This document shows positions 45,985 through 55,507 of a stretch of 64,000 nucleotides of DNA, piece by piece (positions within the stretch are counted from its first letter, which is position 1; each line of letters starts with the position of its first letter). Below the pieces are notes generated by a model that was given only the letters and a program-made list of their open reading frames with translations, searched no databases and had not been told where the DNA came from. Made by a program: the position numbers and the translations under genes. The DNA is from CAYLMG01 sp964493425 (GTDB lineage Bacteria; Planctomycetota; Phycisphaerae; Sedimentisphaerales; Anaerobacaceae). The stretch is from contig CAZBMW010000008.1 of assembly GCA_964493425.1 (NCBI GenBank), positions 1 to 64,000 of the forward strand, written 5' to 3'.

Positions 45985-47274
45985 ATGAAACTGATTGCGT
46001 ACAGTATTACACATCATAACTGTCCCGTAAAATTGAGGGAAAGGCTCTTTCTATCAGCCGACCGGCGAAAATCCATCCTGCGTAGAATGCACACCAATCC
46101 CTCTGTTAGCGAAGCTCTATTGCTCCAGACCTGCAATCGAACCGAGTTTTATCTTTATGTAAAAAAAAACTTCGACTGCACAAAATTCCTGACATCCCTT
46201 TTAACAAGGTTTAATCCTGACTCTGTCAATATCTGGAAAGAATATCACCGCTTTTACCAGGGCCTTGACGTCGTTCGGCATCTTTTCGAGGTCGCCGCGG
46301 GCCTCGATTCACAGATTCTCGGCGAAAACCAGATTCTCGCACAGCTCAAATCCGCCTACACCGAATCGATAAATGCCCGGATGAGCAGAATGATTTTCCA
46401 TCGCCTCTTTCACAGCGCCTTCAGGGTGGGAAAAGCTGTCAGGGCGAAAACGAAAATATCTACAGGCCCCGTCTCGGTCGCTCTCGCGGCTGTCGAGCTC
46501 GCAAAAAAACAAGCAAAACTGCAAAATTCCCACGTTCTCCTCATAGGCGCGGGAAGAAATGCGCAGCTTTTAGCAAAATATCTGCTTAAATCGAAGCCGA
46601 AAAGTATGACAATTGCAAACCGGACACCGAAAAAAGCAAAGTCTCTTTTAACAAAGTCCGCAGATATAAAAGCTATCCCTTTGCGTAATGTCAGCAATTG
46701 TTTATCTGGTATTGATTTGCTGATTAGCACCACCGCTTCTAGGAAACCGGTTTTAACGTATCAATCGGTAAAAAATATTTTAATCGCCAGAGAAAAACCG
46801 CTTCTGATAATTGATATCGCTGTCCCCAGGGACATAGACCCTAAAGTCAGCCGCTTAAAATCTGTCCGGCTGTACAATATCGACGACCTAAAAAAGCTCG
46901 TAAAAACCGGCGCAAAAAAACGCTCCGCCGAGATACTTAATGCAAAAGCCGTTGTTAATGAATTCACAGATAAGTTTGTTGCTTGGTTTCTTTCCCTCGA
47001 CCTCGCACCGGTTATCTCGAGGCTGAATCGAACGGCGCTCGAGCTCGCCCGGGACCACGCTGCCCGTTACGCAAAGGAATTTGCAAAAGCCGATGGTAAC
47101 AACCTCGAAGAAAGGATTAAAGTCTTTGCAGAATCGCTGGCGAAAAAATTGTTGCACAGTCCCATTTCATTCTTGAGGCAGGAGGGCACCGCCGAGCCGA
47201 CAACTGAGCAGCTACGGGCCGCCGATTTGCTCAACAAAATATTCCTCTCAAAATCAAAAGAGCTGCGAAAATGA
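45985..47274 (+). CDS. hemA: Glutamyl-tRNA reductase
   Basis: Reduces Glu-tRNA to glutamate-1-semialdehyde, the first committed step of tetrapyrrole synthesis in the C5 pathway. The 429-residue product has nucleophile Cys50 in LLLQTCNRTEFYLY, the GLDSQILGENQILAQ loop and an NADPH-binding segment LIGAGRNAQLLAKYL near 185. It is first of hemA-hemC-cobA/hemD-ahbC-hemB, in which successive genes overlap or lie a few bases apart. The next enzyme, HemL, is not in the window. Confidence 0.97.
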   Translation: MKLIAYSITHHNCPVKLRERLFLSADRRKSILRRMHTNPSVSEALLLQTCNRTEFYLYVKKNFDCTKFLTSLLTRFNPDSVNIWKEYHRFYQGLDVVRHLFEVAAGLDSQILGENQILAQLKSAYTESINARMSRMIFHRLFHSAFRVGKAVRAKTKISTGPVSVALAAVELAKKQAKLQNSHVLLIGAGRNAQLLAKYLLKSKPKSMTIANRTPKKAKSLLTKSADIKAIPLRNVSNCLSGIDLLISTTASRKPVLTYQSVKNILIAREKPLLIIDIAVPRDIDPKVSRLKSVRLYNIDDLKKLVKTGAKKRSAEILNAKAVVNEFTDKFVAWFLSLDLAPVISRLNRTALELARDHAARYAKEFAKADGNNLEERIKVFAESLAKKLLHSPISFLRQEGTAEPTTEQLRAADLLNKIFLSKSKELRK

Positions 47275-48203
47275 AATCCCTTACCGTTGCTACCAGAGCT
47301 TCAAAACTCGCATTGGCGCAGACTCGGATTATTATTCATCTGCTCGAAAAAATTCATCCCGATTTACAAATCAAAATCAAAAAAATAGCAACAAAAGGTG
47401 ACATCGATAGAAAAACCTCACTGTGGCAGTTAAAATCGACAGGTTTTTTCACTTCTAAAATTGAAAACTTTTTACTCGCAGGCCGCGCTGATTTCGCTGT
47501 CCACAGCTTCAAAGACCTGCCCACAAAACAGACTCCAAATCTTAAAATTATCGCCGTCTGTAATCGCAGCTTTCCCGAAGACTGCATCGTCTCCGCCAAA
47601 AAAATCACTTCTATCAGTCAGTTGAAAAATGCTGCTAAAATAGGAACGTCCAGCTTAAGAAGAATGGTGCAGCTTAAACGATTAAGAGCCGACTTCGAGG
47701 TTGTCCCAATTCGAGGAAATGTCACTACAAGAGTAAAAAAAGTCGATGACAGCCTGTTCGATGCCGTTATTCTCGCGAGAGCAGGCCTCGAAAGAATAAA
47801 CTTCGCACACAGAATCAGTTTTTGTTTCGACCCCGAACAGTTTTTGCCAGCACCCGCACAGGGTGCACTCGCTGTTCAGACAAGAGCCGGTGACAAAATT
47901 ACCAACAAGCTATTGTTGTCGTTGAACGATAAAAATGTTGAAATCCAGACCCTTGCAGAGCGCCAAGTCCTCACAGCTACCCGCTGTGGCTGCCACGCAC
48001 CCGTCGGAGCCTTTGCAAAAATCAATGAAGATGATATAACTATTACCGCCTTTATCTCGGATATTGAGGGCAAAAATTTTATCGAGCGTCAGATTACAGG
48101 CCAAGCCGAAAATGCGCTGAATTTGGCTAATACGCTCGCCAGCCGATTGCTCGATGCCGGCGGCAAAAAAATCCTGGAACAAATAAAAACCAATAATGGC
48201 TGA
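47271..48203 (+). CDS. hemC: Porphobilinogen deaminase (hydroxymethylbilane synthase)
   Basis: Polymerises four porphobilinogens into hydroxymethylbilane. The 310-residue product shows ATRASKLALAQT at the start, KIGTSSLRRMVQLKR and RGNVTTRVKK in the middle, and the dipyrromethane-cofactor Cys in CGCHAPVGAFA near residue 243. It starts in an ATGA overlap with hemA. The last third also overlaps the start of cobA/hemD by 8 bp. Confidence 0.97.
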   Translation: MKSLTVATRASKLALAQTRIIIHLLEKIHPDLQIKIKKIATKGDIDRKTSLWQLKSTGFFTSKIENFLLAGRADFAVHSFKDLPTKQTPNLKIIAVCNRSFPEDCIVSAKKITSISQLKNAAKIGTSSLRRMVQLKRLRADFEVVPIRGNVTTRVKKVDDSLFDAVILARAGLERINFAHRISFCFDPEQFLPAPAQGALAVQTRAGDKITNKLLLSLNDKNVEIQTLAERQVLTATRCGCHAPVGAFAKINEDDITITAFISDIEGKNFIERQITGQAENALNLANTLASRLLDAGGKKILEQIKTNNG

Positions 48204-49725
48204 AATAATAAAAAATAGCGGCAAAGTTTATCTCGTCGGTGCAGGCCCCGGCGCACCCGACCTTATTACTCTCAGAGCGGCCGAGCTGCTTAAAATCGCC
48301 GACTGCATCATCATCGATAAGCTCGCAAATCCCGCATTACTTAAATACGCAAAACAAAACGCCGAGATAATCCATACCCCCAAAAGGGCAGGCACTGCAT
48401 CTGTCACTCAGGACACTATCAATATGTTAATGATTGAAAAGGCACTTGCCGGAAAAATCGTCGTCCGCCTGAAAGGCGGTGACCCTTGTATTTTCTCAAG
48501 GATTTCGCAGGAGACAGCCGCCTTGTTGCAGGCCGGCATCGATTTCGAAATCGTTCCCGGTATAACCGCTGCCGTCGCCGCCGGCTCTTATGCAGGCATT
48601 TTGCTTACCGACCGTAATTATGCGTCGCAGCTTGTTTTTGTCACCGGACGCGAAGCCGATGATAAGCAAACCTCGAACATCGACTGGCACCTGCTCGCAA
48701 AATTCAAAGGTACTATCGTTTTTTATATGGGTATGCAAAATCTTAGCATCATCGTTGAAAATCTTCTTGCGAACGGTCTCAATAAAAAAACTCCAGCCGC
48801 TGTCGTAGCTGATGTTACTCTGCCCGCACAGAAAATTGCCAAATCCACCATCGCAAAAATTGCATCTGAATCCAAAAAACAAGACATTCAGCCTCCCGCC
48901 TTGCTCATCATCGGCACCGCTGCCGAACGTGACCACACCTTGAATTGGTTTATGAAAAAACCGCTTTTTGGAAAAACTATTCTCCTCACACGCAATGCGA
49001 AAGCAAACGCCCGGCTCGCCGCAGAAATCTTAAAAAGAGGCGGTAATCCCCTGACCTTCGACATAATTCAGATAAAGCCGCTTACCGACAAAAATGAATT
49101 TCTAAAGACTCTTACAACCTTCTCAAATTTCCACTGGATAATTTTCACAAGTCAAAACGGTGTTGAAATCTTCTTCGATTTCCTCGCCCGAATCGGCAAA
49201 GACTGCCGGGTTTTTGCAAATTCTAAAATCGCAGCCGTTGGAACCAAAACCGCAGACAAACTTCGTGAATACGGAATAATTCCCGACTTTGTCCCTACCG
49301 TTTTTACCACCGAGCAGCTCGCAAAGCAGCTAATATCTTGCGAGAGTGTCAAAAACAAAAATGTCCTGCTGCTCAGGTCTCTCGCAGCCGATAAAACTCT
49401 CAACGGCGTACTTCAAAAGGCCGGCGCAAAACTCCAGGATATTCCCATCTATGAAATTGTTCCTGCACAAAGTGACACAGCAACCGTAGAGCAAAATCTA
49501 AAAGCCGGCTGCATCGACTGGCTCACCTTCGCCAGCCCATCGGCAGTAAAATTCTTCTTCGAAAAATTCTCAGCCGGACTTGTCAGATCCTCTAAAGTCA
49601 AAATTGCATCAATCGGCCCGGTGACATCACAGCAGTTGAAAAGCATTGGATTCGACCCTGAAATAGAAGCTGCCGAACATACAATCGATAGCCTTATAGA
49701 TGCGATTGAAAGCTTTTACAAATGA
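48196..49725 (+). CDS. Fused uroporphyrinogen-III C-methyltransferase and uroporphyrinogen-III synthase
   Basis: The product has 509 residues. The first half (about 1-250) is the SAM-dependent SUMT domain, with VYLVGAGPGAPDLITLRA, RLKGGDPCIFSR and VPGITAA. The second half (about 255-509) is HemD-like, with LLTRNAKANARLAAEI, WIIFTSQNGVEIFF and FASPSAVKFFF. Together they cyclise hydroxymethylbilane to uroporphyrinogen III and methylate it to precorrin-2. This fusion channels flux to siroheme. A dehydrogenase/ferrochelatase (CysG-B or SirC type) is not fused and not in the window. Confidence 0.94.
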   Translation: MAEIIKNSGKVYLVGAGPGAPDLITLRAAELLKIADCIIIDKLANPALLKYAKQNAEIIHTPKRAGTASVTQDTINMLMIEKALAGKIVVRLKGGDPCIFSRISQETAALLQAGIDFEIVPGITAAVAAGSYAGILLTDRNYASQLVFVTGREADDKQTSNIDWHLLAKFKGTIVFYMGMQNLSIIVENLLANGLNKKTPAAVVADVTLPAQKIAKSTIAKIASESKKQDIQPPALLIIGTAAERDHTLNWFMKKPLFGKTILLTRNAKANARLAAEILKRGGNPLTFDIIQIKPLTDKNEFLKTLTTFSNFHWIIFTSQNGVEIFFDFLARIGKDCRVFANSKIAAVGTKTADKLREYGIIPDFVPTVFTTEQLAKQLISCESVKNKNVLLLRSLAADKTLNGVLQKAGAKLQDIPIYEIVPAQSDTATVEQNLKAGCIDWLTFASPSAVKFFFEKFSAGLVRSSKVKIASIGPVTSQQLKSIGFDPEIEAAEHTIDSLIDAIESFYK

Positions 49726-50873
49726 TAAACGTCTCGAAGCTATATTGCGGCCGTCCGGGCCAGTCCGACGATTTACGCTATTCGCTCGGCGAAACCGCAG
49801 GCCCCGTTGTCGTCTATAACTGCACTAACCGCTGCAATCTTAAGTGCTCTCATTGTTACAGCGGCTCGGCTGATGCACCTTTAATGAGCGAATTAAATAC
49901 AAATGAAGCTGCCGATTTACTTACGCAGCTTACTGAAATTGATTGTCCCGTAGTTTTATTTTCCGGCGGCGAGCCTCTCTTAAGAGAAGATTTGTTCGAT
50001 TTGCTCAATCACGCAAATCAAGCTGGCCTGCGTACGGTCCTATCCACAAACGGAACTTTAATCGATGAAAAAGTCGCCGAAAAAATTGCCGCCACAAACG
50101 TCAGCTATGTCGGTATCTCGATTGACGGCGATAAAAAATTTCACGACCATTTCAGACAGGCCGAAGGCTCTTTCCAAAAAGCCGTCGACGCAGTTAAAAA
50201 TTGCGCGAAATTTAATCTGCGAACAGGCCTGCGTTTCACAATGACAAAACTAAACGCCGAATACGTCCCCTATATTTTTGATTTGGCTGCCTCACTGGGT
50301 ATTCGAAGAATCTGTTTCTATCATCTGATAAGAGTCGGCAGGGCGGCAGCTTTTGAAGGCTTGACCCTGGAGATGGCTGAAACTCGCTTAGCAATTGACG
50401 CCATAATCGAAAAAACGAATGAATATGTTGCAAAAAACCTTGTCGATGAGGTCCTTACTGTTGGCAACCACTGTGACGGCCCGTACATACTCCTGAAATT
50501 ACAGAAACAAACTCAAAAATTTACAAAGGCTCAACAGCTTCTGCAAATCAATGGTGGAAACCGAATCGGCGAAAAATTATTTTGTGTAGGTCCCGACGGA
50601 AATATTTACCCCGACCAGTTCTGGCGAAATTATTCGCTCGGAAGTATAAAAGACCAAAGCCTGAAAAAAATCTGGCAAAATCCCAATGAGCCGGTACTGA
50701 AAAAATTGCGAAATAAACAGGACTTCGCTGACAGAAGGTGCCTGTCCTGTAGCTTCTTTAATCTCTGCAAAGGCAACTACAGATTTCTGACAGCCGACCC
50801 CGCAGACAAAAACTGGCTAAACGAGCCAGCTTGCTATCTTAACGACAATGAAATAAAATCATCTGTCCTGTAA
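49722..50873 (+). CDS. ahbC: AhbC-like radical SAM enzyme (12,18-didecarboxysiroheme deacetylase)
   Basis: The 383-residue radical SAM protein has the cluster motif CNLKCSHC (about 37-46) and a Cys-rich SPASM-like end (CVGPDGNIYPDQ, CLSCSFFNLC). The start MINVSKLYCGRPGQSDDLRY is characteristic of AhbC/NirJ. AhbC removes acetate groups from didecarboxysiroheme to give Fe-coproporphyrin. The gene starts 4 bp inside the end of the fused cobA/hemD. NirJ, of heme d1 synthesis, is the close alternative, but the presence of ahbD and ahbAB in this window favours AhbC. Confidence 0.88.
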   Translation: MINVSKLYCGRPGQSDDLRYSLGETAGPVVVYNCTNRCNLKCSHCYSGSADAPLMSELNTNEAADLLTQLTEIDCPVVLFSGGEPLLREDLFDLLNHANQAGLRTVLSTNGTLIDEKVAEKIAATNVSYVGISIDGDKKFHDHFRQAEGSFQKAVDAVKNCAKFNLRTGLRFTMTKLNAEYVPYIFDLAASLGIRRICFYHLIRVGRAAAFEGLTLEMAETRLAIDAIIEKTNEYVAKNLVDEVLTVGNHCDGPYILLKLQKQTQKFTKAQQLLQINGGNRIGEKLFCVGPDGNIYPDQFWRNYSLGSIKDQSLKKIWQNPNEPVLKKLRNKQDFADRRCLSCSFFNLCKGNYRFLTADPADKNWLNEPACYLNDNEIKSSVL

Positions 50874-50883
50874 GGAGTTGTTT

Positions 50884-51858
50884 ATGGAGTTTCCGAAAAC
50901 AAGACTGCGTCGCCTGCGAAAATCACAATCTGTCCGAAGACTCTGCCGCGAAACTACACTCAGCATCGACAACCTTATTTATCCTTTATTTGTTAAAGCC
51001 GGCATCAATCTCAAAGAGCCGATTTCCTCAATGAAGGACTGCTTTCATTTTTCGCCCGATACGATTGTCACCGAGGCAAAAGAAGTCTTCGATTTAGGCG
51101 TACCTGCGATTTTGCTTTTCGGCCTGCCGGAAAAAAAAGACGACAGAGGCTCACAAGCCTGGTCTGAAAACGGCCCCGTTCAACAGGCTGTAAGAAATAT
51201 CAAAAAAAACGTCCCCGACCTTGCCGTCGTCACCGACATATGTCTTTGCGGTTACACCTCTCACGGCCATTGCGGTCTTATCAAAGATAACAAAGTCGAC
51301 AACGATGCTACCTGCGAGCTGCTCGCCAAAGTCGCTCTCTCGCACGCACAGGCCGGTGCAGATATCGTTGCTCCTTCCGATATGATGGATGGCCGCGTAA
51401 AATTCATCCGTGAAGCACTCGAACAGAACCGTTTTCATGATGTTGCCATTATGTCCTATGCCGCCAAATTCGCCTCTGCCTTTTATGGCCCGTTCAGGGA
51501 TGCCGCCGATTCAGCTCCCGCCTTTGGCGACCGCAAAACCTATCAGGCTGACCCCGCCAATGCAAAGCAAGCACTTGCCGAAATCGCTCTCGATATTGAC
51601 GAAGGCGCCGACATCGTTATGGTAAAGCCCGCCTTGCCTTATCTCGACATTATCGCAAAGGCCGCTCAGCGTTTCGATTGTCCAATCGCTGTCTATAACG
51701 TCAGCGGCGAATATATGATGCTAAATTCCGCCGCCGATGCAGCCCTTATCGACCGTGACTCTGCAATCCTCGAAACCCTGACAGCTATCAAACGCGCCGG
51801 CGCAAATATCATTATTACCTACTTCGCAAAACACGCCGTAAAACTCTTATCAAAATAG
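50884..51858 (+). CDS. hemB: Delta-aminolevulinic acid dehydratase (porphobilinogen synthase)
   Basis: Condenses two aminolevulinates into porphobilinogen. The product has about 324 residues from the ATG at 50884, which has AAGGAG six bases upstream; a TTG at 50878 is the alternative. Zn-ligand cysteines lie in DICLCGYTSHGHCG, and the Schiff-base lysines in MSYAAKFASAFYGPF and VMVKPALPYLDI. The APSDMMDGRV loop is intact. It is the last gene of the first heme operon. Confidence 0.97.
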   Translation: MEFPKTRLRRLRKSQSVRRLCRETTLSIDNLIYPLFVKAGINLKEPISSMKDCFHFSPDTIVTEAKEVFDLGVPAILLFGLPEKKDDRGSQAWSENGPVQQAVRNIKKNVPDLAVVTDICLCGYTSHGHCGLIKDNKVDNDATCELLAKVALSHAQAGADIVAPSDMMDGRVKFIREALEQNRFHDVAIMSYAAKFASAFYGPFRDAADSAPAFGDRKTYQADPANAKQALAEIALDIDEGADIVMVKPALPYLDIIAKAAQRFDCPIAVYNVSGEYMMLNSAADAALIDRDSAILETLTAIKRAGANIIITYFAKHAVKLLSK

Positions 51859-51936
51859 CTCGCCTGTCACGTTTCAGTTATCCTGAGTCGAACCGTTGAA
51901 AGACTAAAAAACTCAAAATTATTACACAGTAAAATG

Positions 51937-51964
51937 TTGACATTATTCGAAATTATGCTATCTT
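51937..51964 (+). promoter_or_regulatory. Candidate promoter for the FHA gene
   Basis: Perfect TTGACA (51937-51942), 16-nt spacer, TATCTT (51959-51964), about 70 bp before the start codon. Confidence 0.5.
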
Positions 51965-52034
51965 TAAAAAAGAGAGCTTTTTCGCAGAGGAAGATGCATT
52001 TCTTACTGCTAATAATGAATTTAGTTATGGTGCT

Positions 52035-52907
52035 ATGAAAGTAGTCATCAAAAAAGGCGGGCAGACAATAAACGAGTTATTCTTTGGCGACCAGCCGCTA
52101 TACATCGGAAGGCACTCCGATTGCGAGGTCTGTTTGCCCGACAAGACCGTCTCCCGCAAACACGCCATCATCTTCCCGAGGGAATCCGGACAGTGGTTTG
52201 TCGAGGATTTGAACTCCGCTAACAAAACTTATGTTTCAGGCCGACAAATCCAGCAGGCCGACATCAAGTCGGGTGACACCTTGCTCATCGGCAGCTTTAC
52301 AATCGAAATAGACCTCGCCGCTCCTCCCCAGAATGCTATCGAAGCCGAAGAGACACTTCAAGTCGAGGCATCTTTAACCACGCCGCGCAGCGAAACCGTC
52401 GTAAGAAAGCCCGACGAAGTACACGCACCCGCTATGAGACTCGCTGCGAAAAGATTAGCCGATTTCGCGGAGGCTACCGAAGCTATCTGCAAAACTGAAA
52501 CACTTGATAATTTGCTCGCAGCCTTATTGAATATCACAATGAAACAGTTCGAAGCCTTTCATACCTGGTGTGCTTTAAGACATCAGTCCGCAGGCCCGAT
52601 GACCTGTCACGCGGGAAGAAAAAGAGATAGTACCTTGGTTAGCTTTGACCAGCTTCAGCTTAAGGACAAAATCACTCAGGCCATAGAAAAAAATCAATCC
52701 ATTGTTTTTCCCAGCGTCTCTGCTCAAATGGAGCAGGCCGAAAAAATCCGCTCCGCGATGATAGCCCCCATTGTGCGTCGTGGCGGCTGTCTCGGTGTCT
52801 TGTACGTTGACAACGCGATGATGCACGAGCATTACACCCTCGGCGACCTGGATTATTTGATCTTCATCGCAATGCACACCGCCGCCGTATTAAAATACTA
52901 CCTCTGA
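52035..52907 (+). CDS. FHA-GAF domain protein
   Basis: The product has 290 residues. The N-terminal FHA domain (about 5-95) has IGRHSDCEVCLPDKTVSRKH, the phosphothreonine-binding core, and LNSANKTYVSGR. A linker leads to a GAF domain (about 140-290) with AMIAPIVRRGGCLGVLYVDN near the end. Proteins of this make-up read phosphorylation and small-ligand signals and often sit upstream of sigma-54 activators or phosphatases. The usual third effector domain is absent. It lies between the two parts of the heme cluster but on its own promoter, so a link to heme is unproven. Confidence 0.9.
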   Translation: MKVVIKKGGQTINELFFGDQPLYIGRHSDCEVCLPDKTVSRKHAIIFPRESGQWFVEDLNSANKTYVSGRQIQQADIKSGDTLLIGSFTIEIDLAAPPQNAIEAEETLQVEASLTTPRSETVVRKPDEVHAPAMRLAAKRLADFAEATEAICKTETLDNLLAALLNITMKQFEAFHTWCALRHQSAGPMTCHAGRKRDSTLVSFDQLQLKDKITQAIEKNQSIVFPSVSAQMEQAEKIRSAMIAPIVRRGGCLGVLYVDNAMMHEHYTLGDLDYLIFIAMHTAAVLKYYL

Positions 52908-52946
52908 AAACACCTCCCATTCGATCTGTCCTCCGCCCGCTATTTA

Positions 52947-54077
52947 TCATTCAATGACGTAGATGTCTTTCTTTTTACACATATCTTTTAGGATTTTAGG
53001 CCAGACCGTTGCGCTCACTTCTCCGAGGTGGGCTTTTTTCAGAAGAAGCATATATGTGCGCGACTGGCCGATGCCGCCGCCGATGCTCGGCGGAATCTGG
53101 TCGTTAATTATGGCCTGGTGATACGGCAATTTCAAAAAGTCAAGCTGGCCCGACATCTCAAGTTGAATTTTCAGTGTCTCGGCGTTAACCCGGATGCCCA
53201 TGGACGTCAGCTCGTGGCGTCTTTTGGTAACGGGATTCCAAACGAGGATGTCACCGTTCAGACCGTGCATAGGCCGGCCGTCTTCACTGGTGGTTTCCGT
53301 AACCCAGTCGTCGTAGTCAGCCGCTCTTAGTTCGTGCGGGTAGCCGTCTTCGAGAGGCCAGCCGATGCCGATAATGAACAATGCCCCGTATTTCTTTACG
53401 ATTTCTGTTTCCCTCTGCTTGCGCGGCAGGTCCGGGTATTGTGCAAGTATATCTTCAGCGTGGATAAAGGTCAGCTCATCCGGCAGGTTCGGGTATTTAT
53501 CTGTTTTGAGCTGGCCGAAAAGTCTCTGTACGTGGCTTTCCGCGCCCTTGAGAACCTTCCAGAGCTTTCCCACAACCTCTCTGAGGAATTTGAGGTTCCG
53601 CTGCTCCGCCGTTATAGCTAGCTCCCAGTCCCACTGGTCAACGTATGCAGAGTGGTCGTGGTCCAGAAAGTAATCTTTTCGCACCGCCCGCATATCTGTA
53701 ACTAAGCCCTCGCCGATTTTCATACCGAACTGTTTTAGTGCCATTCGTTTCCATTTCGTAGCTGCCTGGACAACCTGGGCATCGATGGGGTTTTTGTCAT
53801 TGTCGTTTGAGATATGAAACTGGATAGGAGTCCGCGAGCCGTCACAGTCAAGAAGGTCGTTCACACCGCTTTCGGCATCGACGATTAACGGTACGGTAAC
53901 ACGGATTAGATTCAGCTCTTTGCACAGGTTTTCCTCAATGTAGTCTTTTACTGCATAAGTCGCGAGTTGTGTCTCTTTCGGTGAAAGCAGTGACTTGTAG
54001 TCTTTAGGCAGGATTTTCTCCAGTTCGGCGTAGTCTCCGATTCCCGGCCCTGCAAGGTCGGCCTTTTTGTCAGCCAT
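52947..54077 (-). CDS. asnA: Aspartate-ammonia ligase (asparagine synthetase A)
   Basis: Makes asparagine from aspartate and ammonia with ATP. The 376-residue length is a little above the usual 330. Signature segments are KETQLATYAVKDYIE, VTDMRAVRKDY, WDWE with TAEQRN, and GGGIGQSRTYMLLL near the C-terminus. It belongs to the class II aminoacyl-tRNA synthetase fold. With AsnRS in the same window, the organism probably charges tRNA-Asn directly from free asparagine. It has a good promoter and a GAGGAG ribosome site, and converges with the FHA gene. Confidence 0.95.
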   Translation of the reverse strand: MADKKADLAGPGIGDYAELEKILPKDYKSLLSPKETQLATYAVKDYIEENLCKELNLIRVTVPLIVDAESGVNDLLDCDGSRTPIQFHISNDNDKNPIDAQVVQAATKWKRMALKQFGMKIGEGLVTDMRAVRKDYFLDHDHSAYVDQWDWELAITAEQRNLKFLREVVGKLWKVLKGAESHVQRLFGQLKTDKYPNLPDELTFIHAEDILAQYPDLPRKQRETEIVKKYGALFIIGIGWPLEDGYPHELRAADYDDWVTETTSEDGRPMHGLNGDILVWNPVTKRRHELTSMGIRVNAETLKIQLEMSGQLDFLKLPYHQAIINDQIPPSIGGGIGQSRTYMLLLKKAHLGEVSATVWPKILKDMCKKKDIYVIE

Positions 54078-54138
54078 CTTTTTCTCCTCAAAAATTGATT
54101 TATCTTCGCAATTCAGTTGCCTTTATTGTCACCGTTAT

Positions 54139-54166
54139 ATATTAATCCAGTGACCTGAAATGTCAA
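54139..54166 (-). promoter_or_regulatory. Candidate promoter for asnA
   Basis: On the minus strand: perfect TTGACA (54161-54166), 16-nt spacer, TAATAT (54139-54144), about 60 bp before the start codon. Confidence 0.55.
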
Positions 54167-54366
54167 GCATAATCTTGTTATGACCTTATCCCCAAAAACT
54201 GTGCCAGTTGCAATTAGAGTACCGGCCTGATAAAACCCTAAAAGAAAGGCGGTGCACAATGAGGGGTAAGGTCAGGTGAGCAGAAAAATGCTATGCTCAG
54301 AACATATTCATCGATGGAATAATAAAAATTATTTTTATTTTTCTATAGATAGGTTCTAGGCTTATT

Positions 54367-54957
54367 CTAGGGTTTTATTTGTCTCTTGAGAAAGCTGTTC
54401 ATTTGTTTTAATTGCTTCCTGTTTCCTGTTTTTTTCGGTTTCAATCCATACCTAACAAGTATTATACCAGGAATTGAACAAGTAAGAAGACCAATCACTC
54501 CCCCTAATGCCTTTGCTCCTAAGCCAACGCTTATCTGAACCCCAATAATGGGTGCAAAACAAAACCCGACTATGAATCCTCCCAAGATTGTCAAGGCTAT
54601 TCGTCCCGCACTAATCCCTGGTTTGAACGAACGGACCAGAAGGCAAATTCCTATACACAATATAGGAACAACTTTAGTCATTTCATCAACTGCATAAAAA
54701 ACTTCGGTCTCATCAATATCCTTCCAATAAGTCAAAGAATTTATAATCCCTAGTATTGGGTCATAACCTGCTTGCATCATTTGTTTCTGCATTATACGTT
54801 CTTTCATTTCCTGCCCAAACGGCTCACGTTTATATTCCTGGACTATCCCTATCAATCCTATTAATATGAACAATATTGCCAGAACAAGCCCAGTTTTGCT
54901 GCTAAGCTGCCATTTGGAGATTTCTTTAGTGTTATTTGCAAGCATTTCATTCTTCAT
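54367..54957 (-). CDS. Hypothetical polytopic membrane protein
   Basis: Not recognised. The product has 196 residues with four hydrophobic helices (near 25-45, 92-108, 116-135 and 145-170). The N-terminal and C-terminal tails are polar and basic. It is flanked by two A+T-rich stretches without genes (54078-54366 and 54958-55507). It separates asnA from ahbD and interrupts what might otherwise be a heme region, so it could be an insertion; nothing mobile is visible beside it. Confidence 0.6.
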   Translation of the reverse strand: MKNEMLANNTKEISKWQLSSKTGLVLAILFILIGLIGIVQEYKREPFGQEMKERIMQKQMMQAGYDPILGIINSLTYWKDIDETEVFYAVDEMTKVVPILCIGICLLVRSFKPGISAGRIALTILGGFIVGFCFAPIIGVQISVGLGAKALGGVIGLLTCSIPGIILVRYGLKPKKTGNRKQLKQMNSFLKRQIKP

Positions 54958-55507
54958 CTGACACCGCCCTTTTAAATAATTACAAATTATAATGGTTCTG
55001 ACATTTCCAATTAAATTGTTGAAAAAAATAATTTTCTCCTAACGGTACATATAATTTTACCAACAAATCCATTGCAGGCTCAAGAATATTTCTCTCTATC
55101 TCACAGAACCCTTAATAATAGCTAAAATCATACAGAGGAAAAATGGAGTAGAATATTGTCTTTTGATACTTTATAAGTCGTACTTATAGCAGGCTAAACC
55201 CAGCAAAAACCTGCGAAAAATTCTGTGTCATCTGTCCACTGAAGGCTAGATATCGCCTCTTGGTGGGTGATCTCTGTGGCTATATTTTTCTTTTGAATTG
55301 TGTCTTGTGACTTTTGACTTACTTCTTAGTGTTTTTTCGTAAAATTTTGTAGTTAATTTTTGATTTTGAAATGTAGCTTTGAAATTTGCATTTTGAAATT
55401 TGCATTTTGAAATTTGAAATTATCTTTCCTCCGCACATCAAGGCTAAAAACGGTTTTTCTACGCAGCATATTGAATTCTACTTGATAATAGGATATAGTA
55501 TTCGCCT
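54958..55507. other. A+T-rich intergenic region before ahbD
   Basis: No gene found in 550 bp. It holds a short 14-bp tandem repeat near 55378-55420 and stretches such as tctgtgtcatctgtcc and ctctgtggcta, of the kind seen in low-complexity intergenic sequence of many environmental genomes. The ahbD start follows directly at 55508; its promoter was not recognised. Confidence 0.6.
55378..55420. repeat. 14-bp tandem repeat, about three copies
   Basis: Unit gaaatttgcatttt, repeated from 55381 with the last copy truncated. It is low-complexity and noncoding. Confidence 0.75.
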